DNA of 7,854 nucleotides, from contig DEQA01000203.1 of assembly GCA_002359075.1 (NCBI GenBank), forward strand, positions 1,750-9,603. Direction: 5' to 3'. Shown here in pieces: positions 1-5,740 of this stretch. A program made the position numbers and the translations under genes. The notes below the pieces were generated by a model, which had not been told where the DNA came from, did no database searches, and saw only the letters and a list, made by a program, of their open reading frames with translations. The first letter of the stretch is position 1. Every line of letters starts with the position of its first letter. Source of the DNA: Planococcaceae bacterium UBA3378. Its GTDB lineage: Bacteria; Bacillota; Bacilli; Bacillales_A; Planococcaceae.

Positions 1-981
1 CGCGAGGTATATGTACAAGGGTTTTCAACAAGTTTACCTGAGCATGTACAAAAGAAAATGCTTGCAACCATTCCCGGGCTAGAAAAAGCAGAAATGATGC
101 GGGCCGGCTATGCAATTGAATATGATGCTGTCGTGCCAACACAGCTATGGCCGACACTTGAAACAAAACGAATTAAAAATCTATATACTGCCGGACAGAT
201 TAATGGAACTTCCGGCTATGAAGAGGCAGCTGCACAGGGCTTGATGGCAGGTATGAATGCAGCGGCAAAAGTACTTGGAAAGGAAGAAGTCATTCTTTCC
301 CGTTCTGATGCTTATATTGGCGTGTTAATTGATGATCTTGTAACAAAAGGTACAAACGAACCGTACCGCTTGCTGACATCCCGCGCTGAATACCGTCTGC
401 TGCTTCGCCATGATAATGCTGACCTTCGTTTAACAGATATCGGCTATAAAATTGGGATGATTTCAGAAGAACGCTATGCAAAGTTCCAGGAAAAACGCCA
501 GCAAATTGAAAATGAAATTGCCCGTCTTCGTGACATTATTGTAAAGCCGAATGAAAAAACGCAGGAAACAATCCGCTCCGTCGGTGGGACAGAGCTAAAA
601 GACGGCATTCGAGCATCCGATTTAGTGAAGCGGACAGAGATGACATACGATTTAGTGGCAAGCTTAATTGAGCCTGCGGCAATTGATTTTTCTGAAGAAG
701 TAAGAGAGCAAATTGAGATTCAGCTGAAATATGAAGGATATATTCAAAAGGCGTTACAGCAAGTAGAGAAGCTGAAAAAGATGGAAGATAAGAAAATTCC
801 TGAAAACATTGATTATGATGCAATTTCCGGTTTGGCTACAGAGGCACGCCAAAAGCTAAAAAATGTACATCCATTGTCCATCGCACAGGCAAGCCGTATT
901 TCGGGTGTCAATCCGGCTGATATTTCCATTCTTCTCGTCTATATTGAGCAAGGGAAAATTGCCCGTGTCTCGAATGATTAA
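1..981 (+). CDS. mnmG: MnmG (GidA), tRNA uridine-34 modification enzyme, C-terminal part; 5' end outside window
   Basis: The reading frame is open from base 1 and gives 326 residues before the TAA stop, roughly the C-terminal half of a family of about 630 aa, so the gene is cut by the window edge and is not broken. MnmG is an FAD enzyme that works with the GTPase MnmE to place a (carboxymethyl)aminomethyl group on C5 of U34 in tRNA wobble positions. Visible family marks are the opening YVQGFSTSLP segment, the EYDAVVPTQLWPTLET stretch, and the signature TAGQINGTSGYEEAAAQG (about bases 187-240), which helps bind FAD. The C-terminal helical domain that docks MnmE and tRNA is intact and ends with the NVHPLSIAQASRISGVNPAD region. 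The ATG at 58 is internal and not a start. No clear terminator follows. Confidence is very high from sequence recognition and from the rsmG neighbour. Confidence 0.97.
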   Translation, partial: REVYVQGFSTSLPEHVQKKMLATIPGLEKAEMMRAGYAIEYDAVVPTQLWPTLETKRIKNLYTAGQINGTSGYEEAAAQGLMAGMNAAAKVLGKEEVILSRSDAYIGVLIDDLVTKGTNEPYRLLTSRAEYRLLLRHDNADLRLTDIGYKIGMISEERYAKFQEKRQQIENEIARLRDIIVKPNEKTQETIRSVGGTELKDGIRASDLVKRTEMTYDLVASLIEPAAIDFSEEVREQIEIQLKYEGYIQKALQQVEKLKKMEDKKIPENIDYDAISGLATEARQKLKNVHPLSIAQASRISGVNPADISILLVYIEQGKIARVSND

Positions 982-1042
982 TCTAAACAGAAATACCTAA
1001 TACGGGAATATTTACGATAAGTGTAGGATGACAAAATTGCTT

Positions 1043-1048
1043 TATAAT
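1043..1048 (+). promoter_or_regulatory. Candidate SigmaA -10 box for the mnmG-rsmG intergenic transcript
   Basis: A perfect TATAAT lies at 1043-1048. No good -35 hexamer is found 16-18 bp upstream (about 1020-1026 reads agtgtag), and there is no TGn extended -10, so the promoter would be weak or activator-dependent. A start about 7 bases downstream (near 1055) would place the RNA 5' end just before the first paired base of the structured leader at 1064. That agreement is the main reason to take it seriously. Confidence 0.4.
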
Positions 1049-1087
1049 GAGTTAATGGTTGTGACGGCTTCATGGAGAGGAACATAT

Positions 1088-1156
1088 ATGAAATATCCAG
1101 TGTGTTCCGGGATCCATCCTAGAATATATAGTTGGAGCCGTACCCCCAAGCCCTAA
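1088..1156 (+). CDS. Candidate 22-aa leader peptide in the rsmG leader
   Basis: An ATG at 1088 opens 22 codons to TAA at 1154-1156. A purine-rich GGAGAGG (1074-1080) lies 7 bases upstream, a reasonable Shine-Dalgarno placement. The peptide starts MKYPVCSGI and ends RTPKP, is basic and not hydrophobic, so it does not look like a type I toxin. Its ribosome binding site and first codons fall inside the paired part of the structured leader (1072-1117), so translation and folding would exclude each other. That is the arrangement used by ribosome-mediated attenuators. I recognise no homologue; the ORF is short enough to arise by chance. Confidence 0.35.
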   Translation: MKYPVCSGIHPRIYSWSRTPKP

Positions 1157-1342
1157 CGAAAATCCATCCCGTGATACGGTGATGAACTAAATACCGGCTG
1201 AAATGTTGCCGTTTTTGTAAGTGAATGCTATCTGTTAAACCGCTGAGTAAAGAAGGCGTCTGAAAAGCTGTGACGTCTTGATGGCAGTGAGGTTGACTTA
1301 CTGCCTAAATTGTTTAACGGTATGTAAATAAGCAGGAAAAGA

Positions 1343-1378
1343 GGCTGTCCAGTAGTATCTTATGGACAGCCCCCATTT
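1343..1378 (+). terminator. Terminator-like hairpin (possible attenuator) just before rsmG
   Basis: GGCTGTCCA at 1343-1351 pairs perfectly with TGGACAGCC at 1363-1371, leaving an 11-nt loop. It is followed by CCC and a short ATTTTA rather than a long U tract, so termination may be partial. The 3' end is only about 5-12 bases before the rsmG Shine-Dalgarno (AAGGAG at 1383-1388). This leaves no room for another promoter, so rsmG expression from upstream must read through it. Confidence 0.6.
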
Positions 1379-1394
1379 TATGAAGGAGAGTCCT

Positions 1395-2111
1395 ATGAAC
1401 GAAAAACAATTTATTGAAGCGCTTGCCGCCAAAGGGATTGAGCTTTCAGATGAGCAGATTGCCCAATTCCGGAAATATTTCGAGCTATTAGTTGAATGGA
1501 ATGAAAAAATGAATTTAACGGCCATTACAGATCTAGAAGGTGTGTATTTAAAGCATTTTTATGATTCCATCAGCCCGTCGTTTTATTTTGATTTTACGAA
1601 AGTACAGTCTGTATGTGATGTAGGGGCGGGAGCAGGCTTTCCCTCTATCCCTATCAAAATTTGCTTTCCCCATCTGCATGTAACAATTGTGGATTCCTTA
1701 AATAAACGCATTACCTTCCTCAATCATTTAAGTGAAGAGCTGGGGCTGGATCATATGGAATTTGTCCATGCACGTGCAGAAGAGTTTGGCCAAAATACGA
1801 AATACCGCGAGCAATTCGATGTAGTGACAGCCCGGGCGGTGGCAAGGCTGTCTGTTTTATCAGAGCTTTGCATCCCACTGGCTAAACAGGGAGGCTTCTT
1901 TGTTGCTTTAAAGGCTGCTGCGGGAGCCGAAGAGCTGAAGGATGCTAAAAAGGCCATCTCGACGCTAGGAGCCGCCTTAAGGGAAGAATTCAGCTTCCTT
2001 TTACCGGTCGAGGAAAGTGAACGCTCATTATTTGTTTTCGACAAAATGAAACAGACACCGAAAAAGTACCCTCGTAAGCCGGGTGTGCCAAATAAAACGC
2101 CGATTCAGTAA
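1395..2111 (+). CDS. rsmG: RsmG (GidB), 16S rRNA (guanine-N7) methyltransferase
   Basis: A protein of 238 residues, against about 239 in B. subtilis. RsmG transfers a methyl group from S-adenosylmethionine to N7 of G527 (E. coli numbering) in the 530 loop of 16S rRNA; loss of this mark is known to give low-level streptomycin resistance. The Rossmann-type SAM site is visible as DVGAGAGFPSIP (residues 75-86), with the acidic end of strand 2 at IVD (about 100) followed by SLNKR. HARAEEFG (125-132) and TARAVARL (145-152) are further family motifs, and the tail is rich in Lys and Pro (TPKKYPRKPGVPNK). I chose the ATG at 1395 because AAGGAG sits 6 bases before it. The in-frame ATG at 1362 lies inside the terminator-like hairpin and would add 11 unrelated residues. 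The 413-bp gap from mnmG is much longer than the usual tight spacing of this pair. Confidence 0.97.
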   Translation: MNEKQFIEALAAKGIELSDEQIAQFRKYFELLVEWNEKMNLTAITDLEGVYLKHFYDSISPSFYFDFTKVQSVCDVGAGAGFPSIPIKICFPHLHVTIVDSLNKRITFLNHLSEELGLDHMEFVHARAEEFGQNTKYREQFDVVTARAVARLSVLSELCIPLAKQGGFFVALKAAAGAEELKDAKKAISTLGAALREEFSFLLPVEESERSLFVFDKMKQTPKKYPRKPGVPNKTPIQ

Positions 2112-2274
2112 AAAAAAGAAGAAATTAGAAATAATTCGTCAATTTGAAGCATATACATTTATATTTACGACAAAATGCATAAAATTATCGATTATTGGAC
2201 TATGTACATTTTCCCTAGAATCATAAATAATAATAATATTGAGCAAGTTAGTTTCTTAAAGGTGGTGCCTTTGG

Positions 2275-3162
2275 ATGAAGAGTCCTTTTTCACGTTGGTT
2301 CGGAAGCGGAAAGCAGGAATCCGAAGTGGAAAGTGAAGTAGAAGTGGTGAGTACAGCTGCAGAAGAAGTAGTGAAAATTCCAATTGAAAAAATAGTTCCG
2401 AATCGTTTTCAGCCCCGAACAGTTTTTGATGATGAAAAAATTGAAGAGTTATCAAGAACGATTCATACTCATGGAGTCATTCAGCCAATTGTCTTACGTC
2501 CAAGTTCGGAAGCAGAAGGAATGTATGAAATTATTGCAGGTGAGCGCCGATACCGTGCAATGAAAAAACTGGAATGGAAAGAAGTACCGGCAATTGTCCG
2601 TACATTAAATGATAAAGAAACAGCTTCGATTGCGCTGATTGAAAATCTGCAGCGTGAAGAATTGACAGCAATCGAAGAGGCGTTGGCATATCAGCAATTG
2701 CTGGAACTTCATTCACTAACACAGGAAGCACTTGCTCAACGTCTCGGAAAAGGGCAGTCAACTGTAGCGAACAAACTCCGTCTGCTGAAGCTTCCGCAAT
2801 TTGTGCAAGATGCTATTTTAAAAAGGGAAATCAGTGAACGGCATGCACGTGCATTGATTTCTATTAAAGATGAACAGCTTCAAATGCAGTTAATTGCGGC
2901 CGTGAAGGAATATGACTGGAATGTTCGGCAGCTTGAAGATCAAATTCAGCAAATCCTTCATCCTCAGCAGGAAGAGCCGGAGGAGAAGCCAAAGCCAAAA
3001 AAAGCACAGCGTAAAGCGATCAGTAAAGATATCCGTATTGCCCTTAATACAATTAAACAATCGTTATCGATGGTCACTAAGAGCGGAATCAATGTGAAAA
3101 CCGAAGAGGAAGATAACGAGGATTACTATCAAATTACGGTGAGAATACCGAAAAGAAAATAG
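2275..3162 (+). CDS. noc: Noc, nucleoid occlusion protein (ParB-family CTP-binding clamp)
   Basis: A protein of 295 residues. Noc loads at its own DNA sites, spreads as a CTP-dependent clamp, and tethers the DNA to the membrane so the Z-ring does not form over the nucleoid. The N-terminal MKSPFSRWFGSGK fits the amphipathic membrane-targeting helix of Noc and distinguishes it from Spo0J. The ParB N-domain carries the CTP motifs GERRYRA (89-95) and ENLQRE (123-128). A helix-turn-helix follows (about 149-174, TQEALAQRLGKGQSTVANK). After an acidic and then lysine-rich linker (about 230-250) comes the C-terminal dimerisation domain. The start ATG has AAAGGTGGTG at 2258-2267. Only a weak promoter is visible upstream (TTGGAC at 2195, TAGAAT at 2216, spacer 15). 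The gene ends in a strong terminator, so it is not co-transcribed with soj by default. Confidence 0.96.
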   Translation: MKSPFSRWFGSGKQESEVESEVEVVSTAAEEVVKIPIEKIVPNRFQPRTVFDDEKIEELSRTIHTHGVIQPIVLRPSSEAEGMYEIIAGERRYRAMKKLEWKEVPAIVRTLNDKETASIALIENLQREELTAIEEALAYQQLLELHSLTQEALAQRLGKGQSTVANKLRLLKLPQFVQDAILKREISERHARALISIKDEQLQMQLIAAVKEYDWNVRQLEDQIQQILHPQQEEPEEKPKPKKAQRKAISKDIRIALNTIKQSLSMVTKSGINVKTEEEDNEDYYQITVRIPKRK

Positions 3163-3167
3163 CATAT

Positions 3168-3199
3168 AGCTCCCGGACAAGCACGTTCGGGAGCTTTTT
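3168..3199 (+). terminator. Rho-independent terminator of noc
   Basis: AGCTCCCGGAC at 3168-3178 pairs with GTTCGGGAGCT at 3185-3195 (11 pairs, one of them G-U), with a 6-nt loop and a TTTTT run at 3195-3199. It begins 5 bases after the noc stop codon. Confidence 0.92.
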
Positions 3200-3237
3200 A
3201 GATGATAAATGGGTTTCCTTTACGTACAGACTATCCA

Positions 3238-3253
3238 ATAAATTTAAATTTAT
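3238..3253. repeat. 16-bp perfect AT-only palindrome upstream of the soj promoter
   Basis: The sequence ATAAATTTAAATTTAT equals its own reverse complement. It ends 7 bases before the -35 box at 3261, where an UP element or an operator would sit. AT-only palindromes arise easily in low-GC DNA, so the role is open. Confidence 0.5.
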
Positions 3254-3260
3254 GAATATT

Positions 3261-3292
3261 TTGACGACTCATCGCTTCCTTTTTGCTAAAAT
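3261..3292 (+). promoter_or_regulatory. Probable SigmaA promoter of soj-spo0J
   Basis: There is an extended -10 TGCTAAAAT (3284-3292, hexamer 5 of 6). A TTGACG (5 of 6) lies at 3261-3266, but the spacer is 20 bp, longer than ideal; the TGn extension could compensate. It lies between the noc terminator and soj, where a promoter is needed. A start near 3299 would give a leader of about 70 nt. Confidence 0.6.
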
Positions 3293-3369
3293 AAAAGAGT
3301 ATTAGTTTAGAAAGTTTCGTGTAAATAGAGAGCGATTAAACGAATAATGTGTTGAAAGCAGGTGCACAA

Positions 3370-4131
3370 ATGGGAAGAACTATTGCCATTGCGAATCAAA
3401 AAGGCGGCGTTGGGAAAACAACCACATCTGTAAATTTAAGCGCTTGTTTAGCTTATTTAGGGAAGAAAACGCTCCTGATCGATATTGACCCACAAGGAAA
3501 TGCTTCCAGCGGGGTAGGAATCAACAAAAGGGAAATAGAAGGTTGTATTTATGATGTATTAATCGAAGATGAGCCGATGGAGTCGTATATCCATGAAACA
3601 AAAATCGAAAATTTATGGATTGTTCCTGCTACTATGTCTCTTGCCGGAGCAGAAATTGAGCTTGTATCAGCCATTTCACGTGAAGTCCGGCTAAAGAGGG
3701 CACTGGATGAAGTGAAGGGTGACTTTGACTACATTATTATCGATTGCCCGCCTTCATTAGGGCTTCTGACGATTAATGCATTGACCGCTGCTGATGGTGT
3801 ATTAATCCCTGTACAGTGCGAGTATTATGCGTTAGAGGGACTAAGTCAGCTATTATCGACAGTACGTCTTGTCCAAAAACATTTAAATAGGGAGCTCATT
3901 ATTGAAGGGGTTTTGCTCACTATGCTGGATGCACGAACAAATTTAGGACTGCAGGTAATTGAAGAAGTGAAGAAGTATTTTCGTGAAAAGGTATACAAGT
4001 CGATCATTCCACGTAATGTTCGCTTAAGTGAAGCACCGAGTCATGGGAAACCGATTATTTTATATGATGTAAGGTCACGGGGAGCAGATACGTATACAGA
4101 GCTAGCAAGGGAAGTGATTAAAAATGGCTAA
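3370..4131 (+). CDS. soj: Soj (ParA), chromosome-partitioning ATPase
   Basis: A deviant-Walker ATPase of 253 residues, the same length as B. subtilis Soj and closely similar throughout. The ATP-bound dimer binds DNA without sequence preference. Spo0J stimulates its hydrolysis, and Soj in turn controls DnaA at the origin. The deviant Walker A is KGGVGKTTT with signature Lys11 and Lys16; the Walker A' acid is Asp40 in DIDPQG, and Walker B is YIIIDCPPS. The segment IIPRNVRLSEAPSHGKP carries the conserved basic residues linked to DNA binding. The ATG at 3370 is chosen because it aligns with the family N-terminus (MGRTIAIANQKGG) and has AGGTG 5 bases upstream. In-frame GTG (3349) and TTG (3352) codons would only add residues before it. 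The last 8 bases overlap spo0J, which indicates translational coupling. Confidence 0.97.
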   Translation: MGRTIAIANQKGGVGKTTTSVNLSACLAYLGKKTLLIDIDPQGNASSGVGINKREIEGCIYDVLIEDEPMESYIHETKIENLWIVPATMSLAGAEIELVSAISREVRLKRALDEVKGDFDYIIIDCPPSLGLLTINALTAADGVLIPVQCEYYALEGLSQLLSTVRLVQKHLNRELIIEGVLLTMLDARTNLGLQVIEEVKKYFREKVYKSIIPRNVRLSEAPSHGKPIILYDVRSRGADTYTELAREVIKNG

Positions 4132-4972
4132 AGGATTAGGAAAAGGAATCAGTGCTTTTTTTCCTGAGGAATCCATACATAGCGATAATACGGTAGAGTA
4201 TATCGTTGTCAATAAGTTGATTGTCAACCCATATCAGCCTCGTAAGATTTTTAAAGAAGAGGCGCTTGAGGAGCTGGCTGAATCAATCAAGGAACATGGC
4301 ATCATTCAGCCGCTGGTCGTTCGGAAATCAGGTAAGAAATATGAGATTATTGCAGGAGAGCGGCGGTTCCGGGCTGCTAAGATGGCTGGTTTAAAAGAAG
4401 TACCGGCGATCATTAAAGAGATGACGGAACAGCAGATGATGGAAATTGCTATTTTGGAAAACTTGCAGCGTGAGGATTTGACTCCTGTGGAAGAAGCGGA
4501 AGCCTATAGCAGTTTGATCGAGAAATTAAACTTTACCCAAGATGAACTGGCAAAGCGTTTAGGAAAGAGCCGTTCGCATATTGCCAATCATATCCGTCTG
4601 CTGCAGCTACCAGAAGAAGTACGGCATTTCATTAATGAAGGAAAATTATCAATGGGACATGGCCGTACATTGCTTGGTCTAAAAGATAAAGAAAGCATCA
4701 AAGAGATTGCTGATCGTGTGATTACGCAAGGATTGAATGTAAGGCAGGTGGAGGCACTTGTACAGCAATTAAATACCGATGTTTCACATGGAACAAAGGA
4801 AAAGCCGAAGAAGGATATATTTGTGCAGGAAACAGAATCCCATTTACGAGAATATTTTGGCACAGGTGTTCAAATAAGAAAGAATAAAAATAAAGGGAAA
4901 ATTGAAATCGAGTTTTATTCAGAGGATGACCTGGAGCGGATTTTAGAAATCTTAAAGGTTCAAATAGATTAA
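4124..4972 (+). CDS. spo0J: Spo0J (ParB), parS-binding CTPase clamp for chromosome segregation
   Basis: A protein of 282 residues, the B. subtilis length. Spo0J nucleates at parS, closes on CTP, slides along DNA, and recruits SMC-condensin. Its N-terminus activates the Soj ATPase; here this is MAKGLGKGI, with the Lys/Gly pattern required for Soj contact. The CTP motifs are GERRFRA (78-84) and ENLQRE (112-117). The parS-reading helix-turn-helix spans about 138-163 (TQDELAKRLGKSRSHIANH). LSMGHGRTLLG follows, then a variable linker near 215-230, and a lysine-rich C-terminal dimer domain (RKNKNKGKIEIEF). Codons 219-224 coincide with a parS-like site. The ribosome binding site AAGGGA (4107-4112) lies inside soj. 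A terminator follows directly. It is distinguished from Noc by the N-terminus and the soj partner. Confidence 0.97.
   Translation: MAKGLGKGISAFFPEESIHSDNTVEYIVVNKLIVNPYQPRKIFKEEALEELAESIKEHGIIQPLVVRKSGKKYEIIAGERRFRAAKMAGLKEVPAIIKEMTEQQMMEIAILENLQREDLTPVEEAEAYSSLIEKLNFTQDELAKRLGKSRSHIANHIRLLQLPEEVRHFINEGKLSMGHGRTLLGLKDKESIKEIADRVITQGLNVRQVEALVQQLNTDVSHGTKEKPKKDIFVQETESHLREYFGTGVQIRKNKNKGKIEIEFYSEDDLERILEILKVQID
4780..4795. promoter_or_regulatory. parS: parS-like site inside spo0J (two mismatches to consensus)
   Basis: The sequence TGTTTCACATGGAACA matches the known parS consensus TGTTNCACGTGAAACA except at positions 9 (A for G) and 12 (G for A). It lies in codons 219-224 of spo0J (D-V-S-H-G-T). 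From memory, B. subtilis Spo0J reads N-V-P-R-E-T here and its codons form parS, so this is a positional counterpart. The left half-site is perfect, and both changes fall in the right half, one of them in the central CACGTG. It may be weaker than a canonical site. Confidence 0.6.
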
Positions 4973-4976
4973 GGGC

Positions 4977-5007
4977 AGAGCTCTCACATTAGAGGGCTCT
5001 ATTTTAT
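4977..5007 (+). terminator. Terminator of soj-spo0J, abutting the DUF554 gene
   Basis: AGAGCTCTC at 4977-4985 pairs with GAGGGCTCT at 4992-5000 (9 pairs, one U-G), with a 6-nt loop and an ATTTTATT tail. It starts 5 bases after the spo0J stop and ends about 6 bases before the ribosome binding site of the next gene. Confidence 0.8.
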
Positions 5008-5026
5008 TGAAAAGAGGAGCTTACTC

Positions 5027-5740
5027 ATGGTATTACTCGGATCATTATTAAATGCATTATTTATTATTATAGGAGCCCTTTTTGGCAGGTACTTTCAAAA
5101 TATACCGGACAAAATGAAAGAAACAGCGTTGTCCATTATCGGCCTTGCCGTAGCTGTTCTTGGTATTCAGATGGGCTTTGGAAGCAGCAATTTTGTTATC
5201 GTCATTATTAGCCTGGTAGTCGGAGCTATAGTAGGAGAATGGCTGGATTTAGAGCGCTGGTTCAACCGCTTTGGTCAACAGATCGAGAATATACTGGGGA
5301 AAAATTCATCCCTAAAGAGCAAAGGTTCCATTGCAGAAGGATTCGTAACAGCTACATTAATCTTTGTCATTGGTTCTATGGCCATTATAGGGGCTCTCGA
5401 TAGCGGCCTCCGCCATGACCATGATGTACTTTTTACAAAAGGAATTATAGACGGCTTCACTGCTATTATTCTTGCTTCTACATTAGGAATCGGTGTATTA
5501 CTATCTGCTTTTCCTGTTTTTATTTATCAAGGAGCGATTGCTCTATTAGCAGGAGTCATTAGTACATATATTCCGGAAGCCGCCCTTGATCTATTCATCC
5601 AGGAAATGACAGCAACAGGCGGTGTTATGATCATGGCCATTGGTCTGAATATTGCAGGGCTAACGAAAATTCGAGTAGCCAATTTGCTGCCGGGCATTGC
5701 GGTAGTCGGAGTGATTGTTGCCATATTGTTTATTTTTTAA
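5027..5740 (+). CDS. DUF554 family integral membrane protein
   Basis: A hydrophobic protein of 237 residues with about seven or eight membrane segments (roughly 2-20, 34-51, 55-71, 106-125, 142-161, 163-181, 195-210 and 216-237). The opening GSLLNALFIIIGALFGR and the central FVTATLIFVIGSMAIIGALDSG and IIDGFTAIILASTLGIGVLLSA stretches are typical of DUF554 (YdfK/YqgA-type) proteins. Their function is unknown; transport has been suggested but nothing in the sequence proves a substrate. The one long soluble loop (about 72-105) is charged and starts GEWLDLERWFNRFG. The ATG has AGAGGAG at 5013-5019. No promoter fits between the spo0J terminator and this site, so expression must come by read-through or from inside spo0J. 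The last 81 bases overlap yyaC on the other strand. Confidence 0.88.
   Translation: MVLLGSLLNALFIIIGALFGRYFQNIPDKMKETALSIIGLAVAVLGIQMGFGSSNFVIVIISLVVGAIVGEWLDLERWFNRFGQQIENILGKNSSLKSKGSIAEGFVTATLIFVIGSMAIIGALDSGLRHDHDVLFTKGIIDGFTAIILASTLGIGVLLSAFPVFIYQGAIALLAGVISTYIPEAALDLFIQEMTATGGVMIMAIGLNIAGLTKIRVANLLPGIAVVGVIVAILFIF

Larger units (their letters stand above)
1055..1378 (+). ncRNA. Candidate structured leader RNA or small RNA upstream of rsmG
   Basis: Pairing by eye gives a consistent fold. Module 1: 1064-1069 (ACGGCT) pairs with 1136-1141; inside it 1072-1076 (ATGGA) pairs with 1113-1117, and 1079-1084 (GGAACA) pairs with 1103-1108. Module 2 is weaker: 1177-1180 with 1193-1196, or alternatively 1195-1198 with 1208-1211. 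Module 3 is a three-way junction closed by 1234-1240 (GTTAAAC) with 1312-1318 (GTTTAAC). It holds two hairpins: 1253-1260 with 1272-1279 (8 pairs, one G-U) and 1283-1291 with 1297-1305 (9 pairs, one G-U, 5-nt loop). A terminator-like hairpin follows at 1343-1371. I do not recognise a known riboswitch, T-box, 6S, SRP, tmRNA or RNase P core here. It could be a cis-acting leader of rsmG or a separate RNA ended by the hairpin. The 5' end at 1055 is inferred from the -10 box. Confidence 0.5.

Noticed and set aside
69..82. Possible Noc-binding site around CCCGGG in mnmG
   Set aside because: Apart from the central CCCGGG, few bases match ATTTCCCGGGAAAT (about 9 of 14), too few to call.
1131..1160. 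Resemblance of GAGCCGTA to a group II intron domain V
   Set aside because: The rest of domain V (GAAA-type loop and matching 3' strand) is missing, and no intron-encoded protein is present.
1281..1331. 16-codon ORF (MAVRLTYC...) in the rsmG leader
   Set aside because: No ribosome binding site precedes it and its codons coincide with a 9-bp hairpin, so structure explains the sequence better than coding.
1362..1394. Upstream in-frame ATG for rsmG
   Set aside because: It lies within the 3' half of the terminator-like hairpin and lacks a ribosome binding site; the ATG at 1395 has a strong one and matches the family N-terminus.
3349..3369. Alternative GTG/TTG starts for soj
   Set aside because: They would add seven residues absent from B. 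subtilis Soj, and no Shine-Dalgarno precedes them; the ATG at 3370 matches the family start.
3672..3687. parS-like core TTTCACGTGAA inside soj
   Set aside because: Only 11 of 16 positions match parS, the outer bases are wrong on both sides, and the codons encode the conserved ISREV of Soj, so the match is most likely imposed by the protein.
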